Source: Oceanospirillaceae bacterium (GTDB lineage: Bacteria > Pseudomonadota > Gammaproteobacteria > Pseudomonadales > Oceanobacteraceae). Taken from it: DNA of 44,589 bases. The notes below the pieces were generated by a model, which worked only from the letters and a program-made list of their open reading frames with translations, did no database searches and was not told the origin of the DNA. The translations under genes were made by a program, and so were the position numbers. This document shows, one piece after another, positions 16,625 through 25,535 of this stretch. The stretch's first letter is position 1, and each line of letters opens with the position of its first letter. The stretch lies in the NCBI GenBank assembly GCA_002723385.1, contig PBNY01000011.1:17892-62480 (forward strand). The letters are read 5' to 3'.

Positions 16625-16822
16625 CGCGGACCTGATTCATACGGCGCTGTCTGTGTATTACCGATCGTGTGCAAGCCGAGGTGATTCTGGAATTGCTTCG
16701 GCGGTCTGAAATTGTTTGTTCTAACAATCCTGTTTGAAAAAAATCCCGGCGCCGTTAGTGTCTTTATGTTCAATATCCCGAGGGGCCTGGCCCTTTTTCT
16801 GACTGTTTGACAGGAGCAAAGC

Positions 16823-17860
16823 ATGCAAAAACGACCGTTGGGAGCAACTGAACTGGAAGTGTCCAGTCTGTGCCTGGGAACCATGAGCTGGGGTGAGCAG
16901 AACACAGAGGCGGAAGCACATGCTCAAATGGATATGGCGGTTGCGGCGGGCATCAATTTTTTTGATGCAGCCGAGATGTACCCGGTTCCACCGAAGCCGG
17001 AAACCCAGGGTCTGACTGAACAGTACATCGGTACCTGGTTCGCCAAATCAGGCAAGCGCAGCGATGTGATTCTGGCGACCAAGGTGGCAGGCCCGGCAGA
17101 GTGGTTGAGTTATATCCGCAAAGGCCCGGAACTGAATCGTGAGCACATCGAAGCAGCTCTGGACGCCAGTCTCAAGCGTTTGCAGACCTATTACGTCGAT
17201 CTCTATCAGATTCACTGGCCAGCACGTGCAACCAACTTCTTCGGCCAATTGGGTTACACCCACCAGCCAGAAAAAGATCGCACACCGATGGAAGAAACCC
17301 TGGCTGTGATGGCCGACCTGGTCAGTCAGGGCAAGATTCGTCATTACGGTCTGTCGAATGAAACCCCGTGGGGCACCCTGCAGGCGATGATGATTGCCGA
17401 CAAGAATGGCTGGCCGCGTCCGGTGTCGGGTCAGAATCCATACAACCTGTTGAACCGTACTTACGAAGTGGGAATGGCCGAGGTGTCTTTGCGTGAGCAA
17501 GCGGGACTGCTGGCGTATTCTCCACTGGCATTCGGTGTGTTGTCAGGCAAGTATCTGAACGGTGCACGGCCTGAAAAAGCGCGTCTGACGCTGTACGAGC
17601 GCTTTACTCGTTACACCAGTGAAGCAGCGGAAGTGGCAACAGCCCAATACGTCGACGTTGCTCGGGAGTTTGGCATCTCACCGTCAACGTTGGCGCTGGC
17701 ATTTGTCACCCAGCAACCGTTTGTGACGTCCAATATTATTGGTGCGACGACCTTGCCGCAGCTGGAAGAGAACCTGGCGTCTGCCGAGGTTGTGCTGTCT
17801 GATGAAATTCTGGAGCGTATCAACGCCATCCATCATGCCAACAGCAACCCTTGCCCTTAA
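16823..17860 (+). CDS. tas: Tas-type NADP(H)-dependent aldo/keto reductase
   Basis: This 345-aa protein is the length of E. coli Tas (346). It has the (beta/alpha)8 aldo-keto reductase pattern: LCLGTMSWGEQN, the catalytic Asp-Tyr segment FFDAAEMYPVPP, the lysine in ATKVAGP, the histidine in LYQIHWP, and the long Tas-type insertion around RATNFFGQLGY. NADPH binding is suggested by SNIIGATTLPQLEENL near the end. AGGAG lies 8 bases before the ATG. It is single, and convergent with the MATE gene. The natural substrate of this family is not established. Confidence 0.9.
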   Translation: MQKRPLGATELEVSSLCLGTMSWGEQNTEAEAHAQMDMAVAAGINFFDAAEMYPVPPKPETQGLTEQYIGTWFAKSGKRSDVILATKVAGPAEWLSYIRKGPELNREHIEAALDASLKRLQTYYVDLYQIHWPARATNFFGQLGYTHQPEKDRTPMEETLAVMADLVSQGKIRHYGLSNETPWGTLQAMMIADKNGWPRPVSGQNPYNLLNRTYEVGMAEVSLREQAGLLAYSPLAFGVLSGKYLNGARPEKARLTLYERFTRYTSEAAEVATAQYVDVAREFGISPSTLALAFVTQQPFVTSNIIGATTLPQLEENLASAEVVLSDEILERINAIHHANSNPCP

Positions 17861-17929
17861 ACGAACAACAGCTGTTCTGCCAAGAGAAGCACTCATTGTC
17901 GTGGATGTTAACGGTAACGGATCGATGAA

Positions 17930-19324
17930 TTAATCCGGTGAGTGCTTTCGGCTGATGTGCTGCAATCGCAAGATTAACGCGATGGCGGCACCGCTCAAAC
18001 CAATGATCAAACCGCTCCACAGTCCTTCCGCACCCATGGGATCCAGGCCAAACGCTTCAAGGCCATGGAAAGCCAGCCAGTAGCCGCTCCCTAACCCCAA
18101 TCCCCAGTAGGCCACAAAGGTCACGATCATCACTGCAAAGGTGTCCTGAAAGCCTCGCAAGGCCCCGGCGCAGGAGACCTGGGTTGCATCCGACAGCTGG
18201 AAAACGGCGGCATAGAGCAACAGGCTTGCACCAACGGCAATCACCTCCGGGTCGGGTGAATAGACGGATGCAATCGCTGTGGCGAAGCTGATCATCAACA
18301 GGGCATTCATGGTTCCGATGGCCAGGTTGAGTCTTACCCCCATCCAGGACACGCGTCGGGCGACATCAACCTGTTCTTTGCCAATGTAGTGGCCAACGCG
18401 CACGGTCAGCGCCATTCCAAGACTCAATGGCACCATAAAGGTCATGGAGGACACATTAATCGCCACCTGGTGCCCGGCCACAATGGCTGGGCCAAATTCG
18501 GTCAAAAACAGGGCGACTACGCTGAACAGGCTGACTTCAAAAAAGATAGCCAGGCCTATGGGAACACCGATGGCGTAGATTTTCCTGACCAGGGTCCAAT
18601 CGGGAGAGAGAGTGAATCGGAGCAGGGGCGTCGCCGTCGGCAAGCGGAACTGCTGCGTGTCCCAGGCCATGGCGATGGCCATGTACAGAAACACCAGACT
18701 GCTGCCGATACCACATCCCACACCACCGAGTTCGGGCAAGCCAAACCAGCCGTAAACAAACAGGCCGTTAGCCGGGATATTCAACGCCAAACCGCTGAGC
18801 ATAATGCGGGTGACGTGCGTCGCCTGGTTCATGGCTTCGGCATAAAAACGATAGGCGAGGAAAACGCCAATTGCCGGAAAGCCGACGGCGATGGCAGTGA
18901 GATAGTGCGAAGCAATGGTTGCAGTCTGAGTGTCATCAACCAATATGGGTAGCAACATGGAAGCGGCTTCCAGAGCGAAGGCACTGAATATCGCCGTGAT
19001 CACTCCAACCCACAGCGCAGCTCCCAGAAGAGGAGGCAAGCGGTCACACTGGTGCGGTTGTTCAGACTGAGCGGCAAGGCCAGACACCAGCGGTGACAGA
19101 GCCACCAGAATACCAGCAAGAAACAACCAGGCGGGGAGCCACAAGCTGGTTCCAATCGCGACAGCCGCCAGATCCCGTGTACTGACATACCCGGACATCA
19201 CCGTATCAACCGTTCCCATGCCGATTTGCGCCAGCTGGGTCGCCAGTATCGGCATGGTCAGCTTGAGCAGCGCTCGCGCTTCGCTGGAGGGATTGGAATG
19301 AAGAGGTGAGGCGTCTTGATGCAT
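17930..19324 (-). CDS. MATE-family (NorM-type) multidrug/cation antiporter
   Basis: This 464-aa inner-membrane efflux protein has about twelve hydrophobic segments, the MATE family count. Typical family segments are the N-terminal LLKLTMPILATQLAQIGMGTVDTVMSG and the second-half equivalent AIGVPIGLAIFFEVSLFSVVALF, each beginning one of the two six-helix bundles. Family members expel cationic drugs and dyes using Na+ or H+ gradients; ion and substrates here cannot be told. The start is ATG at 19324 without a clear Shine-Dalgarno sequence. Confidence 0.92.
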   Translation of the reverse strand: MHQDASPLHSNPSSEARALLKLTMPILATQLAQIGMGTVDTVMSGYVSTRDLAAVAIGTSLWLPAWLFLAGILVALSPLVSGLAAQSEQPHQCDRLPPLLGAALWVGVITAIFSAFALEAASMLLPILVDDTQTATIASHYLTAIAVGFPAIGVFLAYRFYAEAMNQATHVTRIMLSGLALNIPANGLFVYGWFGLPELGGVGCGIGSSLVFLYMAIAMAWDTQQFRLPTATPLLRFTLSPDWTLVRKIYAIGVPIGLAIFFEVSLFSVVALFLTEFGPAIVAGHQVAINVSSMTFMVPLSLGMALTVRVGHYIGKEQVDVARRVSWMGVRLNLAIGTMNALLMISFATAIASVYSPDPEVIAVGASLLLYAAVFQLSDATQVSCAGALRGFQDTFAVMIVTFVAYWGLGLGSGYWLAFHGLEAFGLDPMGAEGLWSGLIIGLSGAAIALILRLQHISRKHSPD

Positions 19325-19445
19325 AAACAGAAACTGAACTGGTAGGAAGGCTGGCGCGCATTGTGCACTTTCCCCGGCGCTGACGATAGTGGGGCTGGTT
19401 GTTTGGTAATCAACCGTTGCTTGTGTAGAATAATGCGCCTCTCAG

Positions 19446-19469
19446 AGGTCTGATACAGATGTCAGACCT
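19446..19469. promoter_or_regulatory. Inverted repeat upstream of epmC
   Basis: AGGTCTGA and TCAGACCT form a perfect 8-bp inverted repeat with an 8-base spacer, 30 bases before the epmC start. It may be an operator or a leader hairpin. There is no T-tract. Confidence 0.3.
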
Positions 19470-19499
19470 GTTCGAAGCCTGCAAGTCGTAGATCCAGCT

Positions 19500-20051
19500 G
19501 TGAAGCCTTTACTAACCGATGACCTGATCCAGTTATTTGATCAGCTTTTCTATCCATCGACCAATACCCGGTTAATCAATGGCGACGACGAGCCGATTTA
19601 CCTGCCCGCGGATGACGCAACGCCATTTAATCGTCTGGTGTTTGCTCACGGTTTTTACGAGTCTGCGCTGCATGAAATCAGCCATTGGTGCATCGCTGGC
19701 GCAGAACGCAGGAAGCAGGTGGATTTTGGCTACTGGTATGTACCCGATGGACGTACAGCCGATCAACAACGTGCTTTTGAGCAGGTTGAGGTCAAACCTC
19801 AGGCGGTCGAATGGGTTCTTTCCGAAGCGTGTGGCAGGCGCTTTCATATCAGTACTGATAACCTGGATGGTGATCCAGAGGCGGTAGCAACCGGACGGCG
19901 AGAGTTTGCACACCGGGTTCACGCCCAGACGCACCAGTATTTGCAAGACGGTTTGCCACCAAGAGCGGAGCTGCTAAAGGCAGCGTTTCTGGAATTTTAC
20001 CAGCGGCATCATGTGTTCAGTGAACATGAGTTTGCACTGGAACAACTCTGA
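19500..20051 (+). CDS. epmC: EpmC, elongation factor P hydroxylase
   Basis: EpmC (YfcM) hydroxylates the beta-lysylated lysine of elongation factor P, the last step of the EpmAB modification pathway. The 183-aa length matches the family. The iron-binding region [18 protein letters not shown] (HExxH-like) and the following [10 protein letters not shown] segment are characteristic. The start is GTG at 19500, with no strong Shine-Dalgarno sequence. rhlB begins 11 bases after the stop, so the two are likely co-transcribed. Confidence 0.9.
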   Translation: MKPLLTDDLIQLFDQLFYPSTNTRLINGDDEPIYLPADDATPFNRLVFAHGFYESALHEISHWCIAGAERRKQVDFGYWYVPDGRTADQQRAFEQVEVKPQAVEWVLSEACGRRFHISTDNLDGDPEAVATGRREFAHRVHAQTHQYLQDGLPPRAELLKAAFLEFYQRHHVFSEHEFALEQL

Positions 20052-20062
20052 TTGGAGTTCAT

Positions 20063-21481
20063 TTGTTCAAAAGTATTTTCGGCTCAAAGAAGCCATCCAA
20101 GGCTTCATCCCAACCTGCTGCGGTCGATAGCCGCAAAAACAAAAGCGGTAATGCCCGGTCTGAAGCAGGTAACAAACCCGGTGAAGGTCGCGCAACGGGC
20201 CACCGCTCTGGTGCTTCCGAGCTGAAACAGCCCGATGGACGTGGCGGCAAGAAAAAACGTTCTCGCAATCGCAACAACAAGACCCGCTCCGACAAACCGC
20301 AACAGAGCTGGTCTCTGAAAGACTTCAAGGTTGACGCTGTTCCCGATAAAACCCGTTTCCACGATCTGGATTTGCCTGAGCCTGTGATGCATGCCATCCA
20401 CGATCTGGGCTTCCAGTACTGTACGCCGATTCAGGCTGAGAGCCTGCCAGCCGCCTTGCGTGGTCGCGACACCATCGGTCAGGCACAAACCGGTACCGGT
20501 AAATCCGCGGCTTTCATTCTGACTATTCTGAATCGTTTGCTGACAGTAAAGCCAGAAGAGCGTTACGCCAGTGAACCACGTGCGCTGATCATTGCTCCGA
20601 CTCGTGAGCTGGTAATGCAAATCGGCAAGGACGCAATTGGGTTGGCGCGTCATAGCGGTCTGAATGTTGTCACCGTTGTTGGTGGTATGAATTATGAGGA
20701 ACAGCGCAAGCAGCTGCGTGAAGAAGAGGTCGATATTCTGGTGGCTACACCGGGCCGTCTGATCGACTTCATGCGCAGTCAGGATGTGTATCTGGATCAG
20801 GTTGAAGTGCTGGTTCTGGATGAAGCCGATCGCATGCTGGATATGGGCTTTATCCCGGATGTGCGCCGTATTGTCCGTGCGACACCGCCGAAGCACATTC
20901 GTCAGACGCTGCTGTTCTCGGCGACGTTTAACTTCGACGTTCGCATCCTGATTGACCAGTGGACGACGGACCCGATCAAGGTTGAAATTGAGCCGGAGCA
21001 GGTCGCCACGGATCGGGTGGATCAGAAGTTCCTGCTGGTTCAGGAAAGCGAGAAGTTCGGCATCCTGGAGTCGTTCCTGAGTGAGGAGAACCCGGAGCGC
21101 TGTATCATCTTCGCCAACCGTCGGGATTTGACCCGAATGCTGTGTGAGCGCCTGAACAAGAAGCAATACAATGCGGTTTTGTTGTCCGGTGAAGTAAACC
21201 AGCAAAAACGTGTCAAGACACTGGAACGTTTCCGTCAGGGGCAAGTGAATTTGATGGTTGCAACTGACGTTGCCGGACGTGGAATCCACGTGGATGGCGT
21301 TTCTCACGTGATCAACTACACCTTGCCAGAAGATGCGGAAGACTATGTTCACCGTATTGGTCGTACCGGTCGGGCAGGGGCGAAAGGTGTGTCCCTGAGT
21401 CTGATTTCTGAAGACGATGCGTTTGCCGTTCCGGATCTGGAGAAGTATCTGGGCACAAAACTGAAGCTGGAGCAGCCATAA
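20063..21481 (+). CDS. rhlB: DEAD-box RNA helicase, RhlB type
   Basis: This 472-aa ATP-dependent RNA helicase carries all core motifs: a Q motif ([12 protein letters not shown]), Walker [30 protein letters not shown] as [12 protein letters not shown] as [25 protein letters not shown] and [11 protein letters not shown] basic, low-complexity N-terminal extension of about 90 residues ([11 protein letters not shown]) precedes the core, as in pseudomonad RhlB. The start is a TTG at 20063 with GGAG 5 bases upstream. RhlB of other species joins the RNA degradosome; that role here is inferred. The subclass (RhlB or RhlE) is less certain than the family. Confidence 0.85.
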   Translation: MFKSIFGSKKPSKASSQPAAVDSRKNKSGNARSEAGNKPGEGRATGHRSGASELKQPDGRGGKKKRSRNRNNKTRSDKPQQSWSLKDFKVDAVPDKTRFHDLDLPEPVMHAIHDLGFQYCTPIQAESLPAALRGRDTIGQAQTGTGKSAAFILTILNRLLTVKPEERYASEPRALIIAPTRELVMQIGKDAIGLARHSGLNVVTVVGGMNYEEQRKQLREEEVDILVATPGRLIDFMRSQDVYLDQVEVLVLDEADRMLDMGFIPDVRRIVRATPPKHIRQTLLFSATFNFDVRILIDQWTTDPIKVEIEPEQVATDRVDQKFLLVQESEKFGILESFLSEENPERCIIFANRRDLTRMLCERLNKKQYNAVLLSGEVNQQKRVKTLERFRQGQVNLMVATDVAGRGIHVDGVSHVINYTLPEDAEDYVHRIGRTGRAGAKGVSLSLISEDDAFAVPDLEKYLGTKLKLEQP

Positions 21482-21503
21482 GGCTGCCCGGCAGTCGTCT
21501 GGT

Positions 21504-21968
21504 TCAGGCGTTGGCTTCAGCCCACGCCTTGAGCATCAGCAGAACCCGGTCATCACAGGTCAGGTGAGTGTTGTAGAGCTGCTCCTGGGTTTCCTTGAGC
21601 AACGCCTGATCACTGATTTCTTCCCGATAACTTCCCGTCTCCAGACTGAGCTCCTTGCCGCAAGCCTCATAGATCAGGCCTAGCAAGCGTTCGACCTGCT
21701 CAAAATCATCCGAGCGCAGGTAGCTCTCTTCCAGATCATTCTCCATTTCCCGTAATACTGACCAGCAGGTCTCACCGCGTTGATACAAGGTGTCCTGGTT
21801 GATGCCGTGTAAATCTTCCAGCGCGTAGTCCCAGTCTTCCCAGTCGTCTTCTGGCTGGATCAGTGTGGTTTTGATCTGACCATCACTCATGGACCAGGCA
21901 ATGGCAATGGGGTGGGAGGTCTCTTCGTGAGAGCTGGGATCAATGGCAATAAAATGCGGGTAGTTCAT
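21504..21968 (-). CDS. Degenerate RNase H-fold (3'-5' exonuclease-like) protein
   Basis: This 154-aa protein begins FIAIDPSSHEETSHPIAIAWS and continues EDDWEDWDYALEDLHGIN, matching the exo I and exo II layout of DnaQ-like exonucleases. The first catalytic D-x-E is reduced to D-x-S and the late H-x4-D motif is absent. Nuclease activity is therefore unlikely, and a structural or regulatory role or slow decay is possible. The gene is intact in frame and codon use is native. It converges with rhlB at only 22 bases. Confidence 0.6.
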   Translation of the reverse strand: MNYPHFIAIDPSSHEETSHPIAIAWSMSDGQIKTTLIQPEDDWEDWDYALEDLHGINQDTLYQRGETCWSVLREMENDLEESYLRSDDFEQVERLLGLIYEACGKELSLETGSYREEISDQALLKETQEQLYNTHLTCDDRVLLMLKAWAEANA

Positions 21969-22059
21969 GGACGTCTCCAGAGGGCGAGCGGCGATTTTAT
22001 GTCGATCTCACCTCGTTGGCTACGCAGTACTAACGCAAAACACTTCGCCGGGAATGCGT

Positions 22060-22914
22060 TCAGGCACGATAGCGAATGGATTCGGGAGAGCGATGAAACC
22101 AGCGGTGGCACGCGTTTCCCAATCGCCGGGTGGAATTCATATTCAGCCGCCCCGCGACATCCTGATAGTCGTCGTTGCTGGCTTTCAGTTCCTGAACGAG
22201 TTGGTCACGCTGGTAGAAATCCATGACCTGAAAGAAACTGGTTCCCAGTGCTACCAGCTGTTGATTCAGCTGCCTGGGGGGGAGGTTCAATAGCGAGGCT
22301 ATGTCTTTTATGTCACGAATGGTTGGATGTTGACGTAAAACGTCAAATATTCTCAGCGCAGGGTCTTTGTTGAGACGATCCTTACGTCTGAGCAGGCCAT
22401 TGAATCGCGATTCATACAGGTGGCGATCGAGAGAATCCCTGGGCCGGTGATTGACCAGCAGGCACTGGCTGTTCATCAACGCTTTGGGGAAGCGTCCATG
22501 AGCGACCAGCGGCACACCCAGCAAGAATCGTCCATAGGCGGGGAGTTCTGATGCTGGCAGCAGTATGACACGGATACAGGTGCGTATTTCCCCCAGTTTT
22601 GCCAGTACAGAAATCAGAACTCCCAGTTGATAACAGGCTGATTCTGCAAGGTTTTTTGCATTCCCGGAACCATAGGGAAGGTCAGAAGACTGGTGCAATA
22701 ACTGATGCTGATTCACACGCAGCGACTGGCGGCCTGAGGAGATCATCAATGGGAATGGCTCAGAAGATTGAAGCTGTTGGTATCGCATACACAGGGAGAG
22801 AGCCTGGGCGGAGTGAGAAGATGCCCCCTGAATCAAATCAACAGGAAAACGATCAGCCTCTGCAGAATTCAATCCCTCGACAAATGCTCCTTTTTTTATA
22901 TTGGTGTGAAGCAT
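22060..22914 (-). CDS. AraC-like transcriptional regulator (divergent)
   Basis: The C-terminal 90 residues of this 284-aa protein fit the double-HTH AraC pattern: IKDIASLLNLPPRQLNQQLVALGTSFFQVMDFYQRD, then DVAGRLNMNSTRRLGNACHRW and the ending SPESIRYRA. The N-terminal half (RQSLRVNQHQLLHQSSDL; YGRFLLGVPLVAHGRFP) resembles the ligand-sensing part of OruR/ArgR-like AraC proteins only weakly. Start ATG at 22914 with GGGA 8 bases upstream. It is divergent from ompW, with 304 bases between, so control of ompW or of itself is possible. Confidence 0.7.
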   Translation of the reverse strand: MLHTNIKKGAFVEGLNSAEADRFPVDLIQGASSHSAQALSLCMRYQQLQSSEPFPLMISSGRQSLRVNQHQLLHQSSDLPYGSGNAKNLAESACYQLGVLISVLAKLGEIRTCIRVILLPASELPAYGRFLLGVPLVAHGRFPKALMNSQCLLVNHRPRDSLDRHLYESRFNGLLRRKDRLNKDPALRIFDVLRQHPTIRDIKDIASLLNLPPRQLNQQLVALGTSFFQVMDFYQRDQLVQELKASNDDYQDVAGRLNMNSTRRLGNACHRWFHRSPESIRYRA

Positions 22915-23218
22915 ACTGCGGTTCCCTCAATTAGAGATGTAGAAGTCAGCAGGTCACGCGGCTTTTGCTGAATGAAGGCGCAGTGTGTGTCTGACAATGG
23001 GGCGCATCGTGGCCAGTAGAATGACGGCCTGATAATAACCAAGAAAAAACTGTGCCAACCCGGGGTGGCGCAAATGGAAGGACGTTCTTGGCTTGACTTG
23101 ACACAAGAAAGACAAAGCAAACAATTTCAGCAGGGAACTCGATTGACCTGAGTCAAACGGCCGCTTAGGGGGAACTATATTCTGGCGCCATCTTGAAACG
23201 CACGTTAAGGAGTGCCTG
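22915..23218. other. Divergent regulatory region between AraC-like gene and ompW
   Basis: This 304-base region contains no gene. It includes the FNR-like site at 23143-23156 with a TATATT -10 box, and TTGACTTGACAC near 23093 that could be a -35 box or half-site. Confidence 0.5.
23143..23181 (+). promoter_or_regulatory. FNR/ANR-type promoter of ompW
   Basis: TTGACCTGAGTCAA (23143-23156) is a perfect dyad TTGAC-N4-GTCAA, and TATATT (23176-23181) lies downstream where the -10 box of a class II FNR promoter would be, giving a centre near -39 to -42. ompW of E. coli is known to be FNR controlled, which supports the reading. Confidence 0.65.
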
Positions 23219-23872
23219 ATGAAACTGTTGAAAACCCTGTTGGCGACTGCTGTAGCTGTAAGTGCTGTACCTGCAATGGCTTATGAAGCAGGCGACATCA
23301 TCGTTAAGGCTGGTGCAGTTACTGTGACGCCAAAAGATGGCACCGCTGACACTAGTGGCGTTACGACGCTTTTGGCTGGTTCTGCAGATTCGAGTGAACT
23401 GGACATCGACAGTAACACTCAGCTTGGTCTTACTGCGGTCTACATGGTTACTCCAAAAATTGGTGTTGAACTGTTGGCAGCGACTCCATTCGAGCACACT
23501 GCAGAAATCGATGGCGGGGCTTTGGATGATACTGAGATTGTTAAAACCAAGCATCTGCCACCAACAATCTCTGCTCAGTATTATTTCCTGGATTCAGCTT
23601 CTCCACTGCAAGCTTATGCAGGTGTTGGTATCAATCACACATTTTTCTTCGATGAGGAAGATAGTGCCAACTTGGGTATTGATGGACTGGAAAGCAGCTG
23701 GGGTATGGCTTATTCCGTAGGTGTTGATTATCTGGTTCACGAAAACTGGTTGGTGAACGCTGCCCTTTGGAAAATGGATATCGATACCAAAGTTAAAGGA
23801 AGTGCTGCCGACGGCCTTGAAGTGGAAATTGACCCAACAGTCTTCTTCATCGGTGCTGGTTACAAGTTCTGA
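23219..23872 (+). CDS. ompW: OmpW/AlkL-family outer membrane protein
   Basis: This 217-aa protein forms an eight-stranded outer membrane barrel that in this family passes small hydrophobic compounds. It has a signal peptide of about 21 residues ending AVPAMA, alternating beta strands (GDIIVKAGAVTVTP, LGLTAVYMVTPKIGVELLA, LPPTISAQYYF, LQAYAGVGINHTFFF) and a C-terminal aromatic ending FFIGAGYKF required for barrel insertion. GGAG lies just before the ATG. An FNR-like site precedes the gene and a strong terminator follows it. Confidence 0.92.
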   Translation: MKLLKTLLATAVAVSAVPAMAYEAGDIIVKAGAVTVTPKDGTADTSGVTTLLAGSADSSELDIDSNTQLGLTAVYMVTPKIGVELLAATPFEHTAEIDGGALDDTEIVKTKHLPPTISAQYYFLDSASPLQAYAGVGINHTFFFDEEDSANLGIDGLESSWGMAYSVGVDYLVHENWLVNAALWKMDIDTKVKGSAADGLEVEIDPTVFFIGAGYKF

Positions 23873-23894
23873 TCTGATGGACTTTGCAGTATGA

Positions 23895-23920
23895 AAAAAG
23901 GCCGCTTCTGCGGCCTTTTT
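23895..23920 (+). terminator. Rho-independent terminator of ompW
   Basis: GGCCGC (23900-23905) and GCGGCC (23910-23915) pair around TTCT and are followed by five T residues. Five A residues precede the stem, so it may work in both directions. Confidence 0.92.
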
Positions 23921-24008
23921 CGTTCTTTGGAACACTCGCTCTGGAGTATTCACTCGGAGGACTGGGAGAACAACATTCAGACAGCTCTCTCAATTACTTT
24001 CGCATAGG

Positions 24009-24578
24009 TTAGAGTGGCAACGAGTCCTGTTGTTGGGAAGATGTTTGAGCAATGCCCGATACGGCGTCCAGTTGAGTGTCTTGCTTCAGCCAGGAGGCCG
24101 CAGTCAGTGCAAACAGGTTTTCTCCCTGAAGAGTGCCTTTGTATTCGCCTTTGACAAACACTTCTGCGCCTTTGCTGGCGGAGTAGGTAACCACCACACG
24201 GTCGCCTTTTTCAAGTTTGGTATCCAGCATTTTCACCATGGAACTCATCTGGGGTTCAAGCGCTTCGTACTGATCCCATTCGAGCTGAAGCGCCATGGTT
24301 TCGTATAAGCTTACGCCCAATGCTCGTCCGCTGATGCGGTCTGAAGTGACGATGAACTCCACGCGCTCCGGAGCCGATGCTTGTTCAGATTGGTAGACAG
24401 CGCCGACATAGGCATTGTCAAGGTAGTAGTAATTTTGTGAAGCCAGATCGACCAGTCGTAATTCAGACTGATTAGCGGAACCAGGCAGAGTGTCAGCGAC
24501 GGAAATGCCGTTGACTTCGGCAGCTTGGCTCGCTGAAGTAATTGCGGCCAGTGCCACAGCAGTCATCAATTTTTTCAT
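24009..24578 (-). CDS. Periplasmic chalcone isomerase-like protein
   Basis: This 189-aa exported protein has a signal peptide of about 19 residues (MKKLMTAVALAAITSASQA). The mature part matches the bacterial chalcone-isomerase-like family: VNGISVADTL, YYYLDNAYVGAVYQ, a VEFIV strand, a long amphipathic helix region, LEKGDRVVVTYSASKGAEVFVKGEYKGTLQGENLFALTAASWL. The plant enzyme activity is not implied, since bacterial members have no settled function. Single gene. Confidence 0.78.
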   Translation of the reverse strand: MKKLMTAVALAAITSASQAAEVNGISVADTLPGSANQSELRLVDLASQNYYYLDNAYVGAVYQSEQASAPERVEFIVTSDRISGRALGVSLYETMALQLEWDQYEALEPQMSSMVKMLDTKLEKGDRVVVTYSASKGAEVFVKGEYKGTLQGENLFALTAASWLKQDTQLDAVSGIAQTSSQQQDSLPL

Positions 24579-24886
24579 CCTGTCCCTCCATCGGTGTCTT
24601 TATTTTTTCCTTACTGATAATGACTTTACTCCCACAAACAGAATGACCGCAACGATTATTCATCTGAAAAACAGGACAATATCGACATGTTACCAACGGT
24701 GACAAAAGCGAACGGGGGTGTGGGAAATATCGTACAGGTGGAGGTTTCTTTCAGTAACTCTTCAAAGAGAAGGGCGCTTCGATTGCACTTAAGTAATTGT
24801 TTCTCTTGAGATATTTGAACGAGCTGAATATGGAAAAATTGAGACTGCACCCGCCAAAGGGTGCAGAAAGGGCATGGTTCGATGTG
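24579..24886. other. Intergenic region between folE and the chalcone isomerase-like gene
   Basis: The 308 bases hold the folE terminator hairpin at 24845-24866 and presumably the promoter of the gene at 24009-24578. Short open frames here have no ribosome sites and no recognisable content. I see nothing else. Confidence 0.5.
24833..24866 (-). terminator. Hairpin terminator of folE (minus strand)
   Basis: CTGCACCC (24845-24852) and GGGTGCAG (24859-24866) form a perfect 8-bp stem with a 6-base loop, starting 20 bases after the folE stop. On the minus strand the stem is followed by TCTCAATTTTT. Confidence 0.75.
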
Positions 24887-25444
24887 TCAGGTTTTCATCT
24901 CTACCAGGCGCATAAATTCCTGACGGGTGGCCTGGTTTTCCCGGAAAGTGCCGAGCATTACGGACGTGCGCATCATGGAATTCTGCTTTTGGACGCCGCG
25001 CATCATCATGCACATGTGCTGGGCTTCCATAATGACACCCACACCACGACAGCCAGTCACTTCCTGAACGGCTTCAGCAATTTGTTTGGTCATGTTTTCC
25101 TGAATCTGAAGACGTCGTGCAAACACATCAACAATTCGTGCAAATTTTGAAAGACCCAGCACTTTGCCATCTGGAAGGTAACCGATATGACAGCGTCCGA
25201 TAAAGGGCAGTACATGGTGTTCGCACAGTGAGTAAAACTCGATGCCCTGCACAACCACCATCTCGTCGTTATCGCTTGAGAATACGGCGCCGTTCACTAC
25301 TTCTTCCAGTGAGGTTGTGTAACCGCTGGTCAGAAATTGCATGGCTTTGGCTGCGCGCTTCGGGGTATCCAGAAGACCTTCCCGGTTTTCGTCTTCGCCC
25401 AGTTCTATCAGTACTTGCTGATACAGATCTTCCAGTTTCGACAT
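24887..25444 (-). CDS. folE: GTP cyclohydrolase I
   Basis: FolE converts GTP to dihydroneopterin triphosphate, the first step of folate and pterin synthesis. The 185-aa protein has the zinc and active-site segment [20 protein letters not shown], the [23 protein letters not shown] helix region and the zinc cysteine in [11 protein letters not shown]. The ATG at 25444 ([10 protein letters not shown]) is chosen because family homology starts there. Transcribed alone, with its own terminator. Confidence 0.95.
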   Translation of the reverse strand: MSKLEDLYQQVLIELGEDENREGLLDTPKRAAKAMQFLTSGYTTSLEEVVNGAVFSSDNDEMVVVQGIEFYSLCEHHVLPFIGRCHIGYLPDGKVLGLSKFARIVDVFARRLQIQENMTKQIAEAVQEVTGCRGVGVIMEAQHMCMMMRGVQKQNSMMRTSVMLGTFRENQATRQEFMRLVEMKT

Positions 25445-25535
25445 AGTCTGTCCAATATTTGGTAAATACCTGAGTAGTATAGTCAATTTATAAAAACTTA
25501 TACAAAGCTATATTTGAATAAGTCTTGTATCGAAA

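Noticed and set aside
20105..21352. A 415-codon minus-strand open frame
   Set aside because: It is the antisense shadow of the rhlB helicase. Its composition (His/Gln/Arg-rich) and lack of motifs are typical of antisense frames.
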